Shown in pieces: positions 5,858 to 9,054 of a stretch of 9,054 bases of DNA. Source of the DNA: an uncultured Collinsella sp. (lineage in GTDB: Bacteria > Actinomycetota > Coriobacteriia > Coriobacteriales > Coriobacteriaceae). How positions within the stretch are numbered: the first letter of the stretch is position 1; each line of letters opens with the position of its first letter. The notes below the pieces were generated by a model. That model was given only the letters and a program-made list of their open reading frames with translations, was not told where the DNA came from and searched no databases. Position numbers and translations under genes: made by a program. The stretch spans positions 1 through 9,054 of the forward strand of contig CABUAL010000055.1 of NCBI GenBank assembly GCA_902489515.1, given 5' to 3'.

Positions 5858-6994
5858 CTACAAGGTTGAAATGAAGGTGGACAGGCGGCGGAGGCCTTCG
5901 TCCAGGTCTTTGTCGGAAACGCAGTAGCTGAGGCGGATGTGGCCTTCGGTTCCGAAGCAGTTTCCGGGAACTAGGGCTACGTTTGCCTCTTTGATGGCTT
6001 TGATGCAGAAGTCTTCGCTGGTTAGGCCGAACTTTTTGATGCTCGGGAAAGTGTAGAAGGCTCCTGCGGGCTCTACTACGTCGAGGCCCATGGCGTCTAA
6101 GGCTGCGAGTACGCGTTCGCGACGGGCTCGGTAGACTTCGAGCATGGGAGTTGGGTCGACGGTGAGGGCTCGGGCTGCGGCGTCCATTTCGAAGGAGACG
6201 GCGCTCGATACTAAGTATTGGTGGGCCTTTGCGATCTCGGCGATGACGGGGGCTGCGGCTGCGAGCCAGCCCAAACGCCAGCCGGTCATGGCCCAGGGTT
6301 TGGAGAAGCTCTCGATGACTACCGTCTGCTCGCGTAGCTCCGGGTGGCGCTGGGCAAAGCGCTCGTAGCCGTCCACGTAGACCAGGCGGTTGTATACATC
6401 GTCGCAGACCACGTAGATGCCCGCCTCCTCCGCCACGCGCGCCACGGCGTCGAGCGACGCCGTGTTGAGGATGCAACCCGTAGGATTGTTGGGCGAGCAG
6501 ATGACGATGGCCTTGGTCGCCGGCGTCACGTAAGCACGAAGTGCGTCCTCGTCAATCTGGAATTGCGCAGGCTCCGTATCCAAAAAGACCGCCTTGGCGT
6601 GATTGGCCACGACGATGCTCTCGTACAGGCCAAAGGCCGGCGTGGGAATAATGACCTCGTCGCCTGGGTTGAGCATAGCCATGAATGCTGCCGACAGGGC
6701 CTCGGTCGCACCGTCGGTCAGAATGACCTCGTCCGCCGAAAACGTAAGGCCCGCATCCCCCATGTAGGCAGATAACGCCTCACGCAGGGCGGGGCGACCG
6801 TTGTTGGGCGGATAGTGCGTGTCGCCGCGGTCCAGTGCGGCGGTCACCTCGGCGCTAATCACATCGGGCGTGGGAAAATCGGGCTCGCCGAGCGCGAGCG
6901 CGATGCACCCCGGATGCTGGGCGGCGAGCGCGTTAATCCGACGGATGCCGGAGGGCTTGAGCGTGGCAAGCGAGGTATTCATGGGCAGACGCAT
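5858..6994 (-). CDS. Class I/II PLP-dependent aminotransferase, PatA/aspartate type
   Basis: Fold-type I aminotransferase of 378 residues, resembling Bacillus PatA (N-acetyl-LL-diaminopimelate aminotransferase) and aspartate aminotransferase subgroup Ib, so a role in lysine/diaminopimelate or aspartate metabolism is likely; the exact substrate cannot be told. Family residues are all present: SGIRR near the N-terminus, GEPDF (36-40), GATEA (95-99), NNPTG (169-173, Asn170), DDVY (198-201), SFSKPWAMTGWRLG with the PLP lysine K232 and phosphate-binding R240, and substrate-carboxylate Arg in HIRLSYC (R354). The C-terminal stretch MGLDVVEPAGAFYTFPSIK is very PatA-like. The start at 6994 is preferred over ATG at 6982 because AAAGGA (7000-7005) is 5 bases from the first and too far from the second. 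Codon choice changes towards the 3' end (more AAA, GAA, GTA, CTA). Confidence 0.9.
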   Translation of the reverse strand: MRLPMNTSLATLKPSGIRRINALAAQHPGCIALALGEPDFPTPDVISAEVTAALDRGDTHYPPNNGRPALREALSAYMGDAGLTFSADEVILTDGATEALSAAFMAMLNPGDEVIIPTPAFGLYESIVVANHAKAVFLDTEPAQFQIDEDALRAYVTPATKAIVICSPNNPTGCILNTASLDAVARVAEEAGIYVVCDDVYNRLVYVDGYERFAQRHPELREQTVVIESFSKPWAMTGWRLGWLAAAAPVIAEIAKAHQYLVSSAVSFEMDAAARALTVDPTPMLEVYRARRERVLAALDAMGLDVVEPAGAFYTFPSIKKFGLTSEDFCIKAIKEANVALVPGNCFGTEGHIRLSYCVSDKDLDEGLRRLSTFISTL

Positions 6995-7087
6995 GGCGTT
7001 CCTTTCGTAAGGGTTGCACTAGGATAGCGCGGCGAGGCGCTGCCAGACGGTGTAACCTAAACGGAAACCAACCGGAAAGGAGGCAGC
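6995..7087. promoter_or_regulatory. Divergent intergenic region
   Basis: This 93-bp gap separates two divergently transcribed genes and must supply 5' signals to both. It contains AAAGGA for the minus-strand aminotransferase and AAAGGAGG (7076-7083) for the plus-strand gene, four bases from its ATG. I could not find a convincing pair of -35/-10 hexamers on either strand. Confidence 0.4.
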
Positions 7088-7744
7088 ATGGAGACGACCG
7101 CACGCGGCGATGTACCAAAAACACTGCAAACCATTGCGTATATCAGCATTCCCAATAGCGACGATCTTGAGTTTTTGCTCTGGGACCTGCAGGATGCCAT
7201 CACCGCCTATGCACAGCTTTCCGGCACCGCACTCCCCCACCCGGTCGACTTGAAGGCAAATGACGCCGGCAGCGTTGCCGATGGCATCGTGCTGGCCATT
7301 GAAGATGTGGCTGACGATAAGACGTTGACAGCCATCGAGCAGGCGCTTGAGCGCTTTGGCGGTACGGGAACGCGTGTCTACGCCGCGATTCGAGCCGCAC
7401 AACAGGGCACTGAGCAGGCGCGTGAGACCGCCGTTCGCCTGCACAAGGCATGTGAGCGCCATAACCAATTGTGGTGTGGCGGCGTTGCCATCTGCGCTGG
7501 CAGCGGCATTGCGGCGCTTCGTCGCTCCCCGCGCATGGGACTCTTGCGGCGACCGTTTTCGGAGGCCATGGACAAGCTCGTGGGCGCCGTTCGTATGGGG
7601 TGTTCCGTCGAACACGCGCAGAAGCTCAGTGGCGCCGCAACGGGCGGCGTCGACACCGACGGCATGGTGCGCGCCACGCCTGCACTGCCCACACCGATCT
7701 GGCACGCCGTTATGAGGCATCTTGCCGAGCACTCAAACTGCTAA
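7088..7744 (+). CDS. Divergent flavodoxin-like fold protein, function unknown
   Basis: A 218-residue protein I cannot assign firmly. Its layout resembles the flavodoxin/NADPH-dependent FMN-reductase-like proteins of anaerobes: an alternating beta-alpha pattern, VADGIVLAIEDVADDKTL (63-80) where relatives have a DAIVFAFPLYVDG-type segment, and LWCGGVAICAGSGI (128-141) where relatives have WGGGIGIGGGG, followed by a helix. The usual N-terminal GSPR-type phosphate loop and the FPLY motif are missing, so FMN binding may be lost or altered. No signal peptide or membrane segment is visible. The start is supported by AAAGGAGG directly upstream. It is the only plus-strand gene, diverges from the aminotransferase and converges with the DNA glycosylase gene. 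The fold assignment is inference from remembered family patterns. Confidence 0.8.
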   Translation: METTARGDVPKTLQTIAYISIPNSDDLEFLLWDLQDAITAYAQLSGTALPHPVDLKANDAGSVADGIVLAIEDVADDKTLTAIEQALERFGGTGTRVYAAIRAAQQGTEQARETAVRLHKACERHNQLWCGGVAICAGSGIAALRRSPRMGLLRRPFSEAMDKLVGAVRMGCSVEHAQKLSGAATGGVDTDGMVRATPALPTPIWHAVMRHLAEHSNC

Positions 7745-8310
7745 ATCGAAAAAGCCTGCCAATCAGCGGCGCCGCTCCAACGCTCGACAAGGCGTTCCAG
7801 ACGCCACGCCGCATTGGCGGGACTTGTCGACGGCAGAACGATGGCCGGCAGCCCGGTGCGCTCTTGTAGATAGCGCTTGTAGAGCCGGCCAGCTGTACCA
7901 CCGTTGCATATCACCTGCTCAATGGGAGCTGCGCCGGTAATGCGCTCGATATGTGCCGGCACAACGTTGCGGATGCTCGCGTCGCTCGAGCCCTTAATGT
8001 CGCAGCTCTCGATTGCATCCCACAGGGCCACGCCGCCGTTCAGCAGCATGGCCCGCTTGGCGGCAATGGAGGCATCGAGCGTCGCGGGCTCACCGCTTGC
8101 CAAAGGATCGCCCTCGTTGGGCGGCACAGGCATACCGAGGCACGTGGCCATCACACGCCAAAAGCGATTCTGAGGGTTGCCGTAATAAAAGGCATTAGCG
8201 CGCGACAGCACCGAGGGAAACGATCCGAGCACCAAAACGCGCGAGTGCTGGTCGAACACGGGCTCAAACCCATGCTCAATATGTTGATAGCCCTCGTCAG
8301 ACGCTGCCAT
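7741..8310 (-). CDS. DNA-deoxyinosine / uracil-DNA glycosylase superfamily protein
   Basis: Base-excision repair enzyme of the uracil-DNA glycosylase superfamily, closest in motif to the family-6 hypoxanthine-DNA glycosylases that remove deaminated adenine. Of 189 residues, VLVLGSFPS (25-33) and FYYGNPQNRFW (41-51) form the first active-site region, LWDAIESCDIKGSSD (96-110) the middle, and LPSTSPAN (159-166) the second catalytic motif. Length and motif order fit the family. The start at 8310 has GAGGG (8319-8323) eight bases upstream, lying inside the end of the preceding glycosidase gene. Only three bases separate that stop from this ATG, so the two are probably co-transcribed and translationally coupled. 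Its TAG stop overlaps the TAA stop of the converging gene. Confidence 0.87.
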   Translation of the reverse strand: MAASDEGYQHIEHGFEPVFDQHSRVLVLGSFPSVLSRANAFYYGNPQNRFWRVMATCLGMPVPPNEGDPLASGEPATLDASIAAKRAMLLNGGVALWDAIESCDIKGSSDASIRNVVPAHIERITGAAPIEQVICNGGTAGRLYKRYLQERTGLPAIVLPSTSPANAAWRLERLVERWSGAADWQAFSI

Positions 8311-8313
8311 GGC

Positions 8314-9054
8314 CTAGGCCCTCAACAGATAGCGCACCTCGTAGGGCGCAAGCTCAAGGGAGCCCGCCAGCTCGACCGTGGGCACGCCGTCGGCAAGCAA
8401 ATCGACAAAGGAGCCGTTGAGCTCGCCGGCGCCAAAGGTGTAAGGCTCGTCCACGGCGTTCACCGCCACGAGCACCGTCGCGTCGTCGCAGGCGCGCTCG
8501 AACAGCAGCTGCTTGTTCTGGATCACCACATTGCGATAGGCACCGTAGTTGAGAGCACGGGCCGCCGCGTCGTTTGCCGAGCGCAGGTGCGCCAGCTGCG
8601 TGATGAAGGCCGTCAGCTCGTTGGGCGCAGGCTCATCGAGCGCAGGGCGCAGCGCCCAGTCGCCATCGGGGCCGCCCTTTTCACCAGCAATTCCCCACTC
8701 GCTGCCATAGTAGACGCACGGAATGCCCGGCATGCCAAAGAGCATGCCATAGGCGGGACGCAGGCACGACTTGTCGGTGAGGATGCTCGCCAGGCGCGGC
8801 ACGTCGTGGTTGTCGACAAACGACAGCAGGTGTTTGCCGCGGTAGATGCACCAGGGGTCGCCGCCAAACTGGCGATGCAGCGAATGGGCGATCTCGAACA
8901 TGTTGACCGAGTTAAAGCTGGAGTACAGGCCCTTGTAGCACTCGTAGTTGGTGCAGGAGTCGAGCATCTCGTCGTTGACGATTTGGTTGTAGTCGCCGTG
9001 GAGCGTCTCGCCAATCAGCACAAAGTCGGGCTTGAGCTCACGGGCCGTACAAGG
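8314..9054 (-). CDS. GH13 alpha-amylase-family glycosidase, N-terminus cut by window edge
   Basis: The C-terminal 246 residues of an alpha-glucan-active glycoside hydrolase of family 13; the frame is open to the right edge, so the start is not visible. LKPDFVLIGETLHGDY holds the general acid/base Glu (visible residue 16) and SFVDNHDVPR holds the transition-state Asp (visible residue 84). FGMPGIPCVYYGSEWG is the typical barrel-closing segment, and residues from about 170 onward look like the C-terminal beta domain. The catalytic nucleophile region lies outside the window. No secretion signal can be judged. An internal GTG at 9021 is not the start, because coding similarity continues upstream of it. 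Likely a cytoplasmic or neopullulanase-like maltodextrin enzyme; the specificity is unknown. It is followed at 3 bases by the DNA glycosylase gene. Confidence 0.9.
   Translation of the reverse strand, partial: PCTARELKPDFVLIGETLHGDYNQIVNDEMLDSCTNYECYKGLYSSFNSVNMFEIAHSLHRQFGGDPWCIYRGKHLLSFVDNHDVPRLASILTDKSCLRPAYGMLFGMPGIPCVYYGSEWGIAGEKGGPDGDWALRPALDEPAPNELTAFITQLAHLRSANDAAARALNYGAYRNVVIQNKQLLFERACDDATVLVAVNAVDEPYTFGAGELNGSFVDLLADGVPTVELAGSLELAPYEVRYLLRA

Noticed and set aside
5700..6476. A 258-codon minus-strand open frame rich in Arg, Pro and His
   Set aside because: It overlaps the real aminotransferase in another frame and runs into the palindrome; its composition is typical of an out-of-frame translation.
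7019..7732. A 237-codon minus-strand open frame opposite the flavodoxin-like gene
   Set aside because: No ribosome binding site at its start and no fold-like pattern; the plus-strand frame has a strong Shine-Dalgarno and a plausible alpha/beta layout.

Overview
The window reads as a chromosomal, housekeeping stretch of a GC-rich actinobacterium, most likely of the class Coriobacteriia (Collinsella-like). That placement is an inference from the actinobacterial style of the RpoB sequence around the rifampicin region, the GC-rich codon use and the gene content. No database search was possible. Almost everything is on the minus strand; only one gene is on the plus strand.

Reading the minus strand 5' to 3' (right to left): a truncated GH13 alpha-glucosidase/amylase-type enzyme (9054-8314) is followed three bases later by a family-6-like uracil/hypoxanthine-DNA glycosylase (8310-7741). 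That gene converges, stop codon on stop codon, with a plus-strand gene for a degenerate flavodoxin-like protein (7088-7744). A PatA/aspartate-type PLP aminotransferase (6994-5858) is divergent from it. Next comes a large, nearly symmetrical palindromic element (5589-5801) with a perfect 35-bp inverted repeat. Its outer edge carries the -35 hexamer of the ribosomal stalk promoter.

The ribosomal stalk operon rplJ-rplL (5350-4349) has a good sigma70-type promoter, an L10 leader RNA, a leader attenuator hairpin and a terminator. It is separated from rpoB (2838 to beyond the window edge) by a self-contained galU gene (4034-3126) with its own promoter and terminator. So the classical rplJL-rpoBC transcription unit is split here: stalk proteins, UDP-glucose synthesis and RNA polymerase beta each have their own start and stop signals.

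The most noteworthy points are: (1) a rewritten fork loop 2 in RpoB, where a normally very conserved 8-residue stretch is replaced by 16 residues; (2) the large palindrome fused to the rplJ promoter; (3) a second copy of the attenuator arm that could form a competing hairpin in the L10 leader; (4) insertion of galU between rplL and rpoB; (5) an SOS-box-like palindrome cluster upstream of rpoB. I see no CRISPR array, tRNA, rRNA or transposase gene. The very long plus-strand open frame opposite rpoB is a codon-bias shadow.
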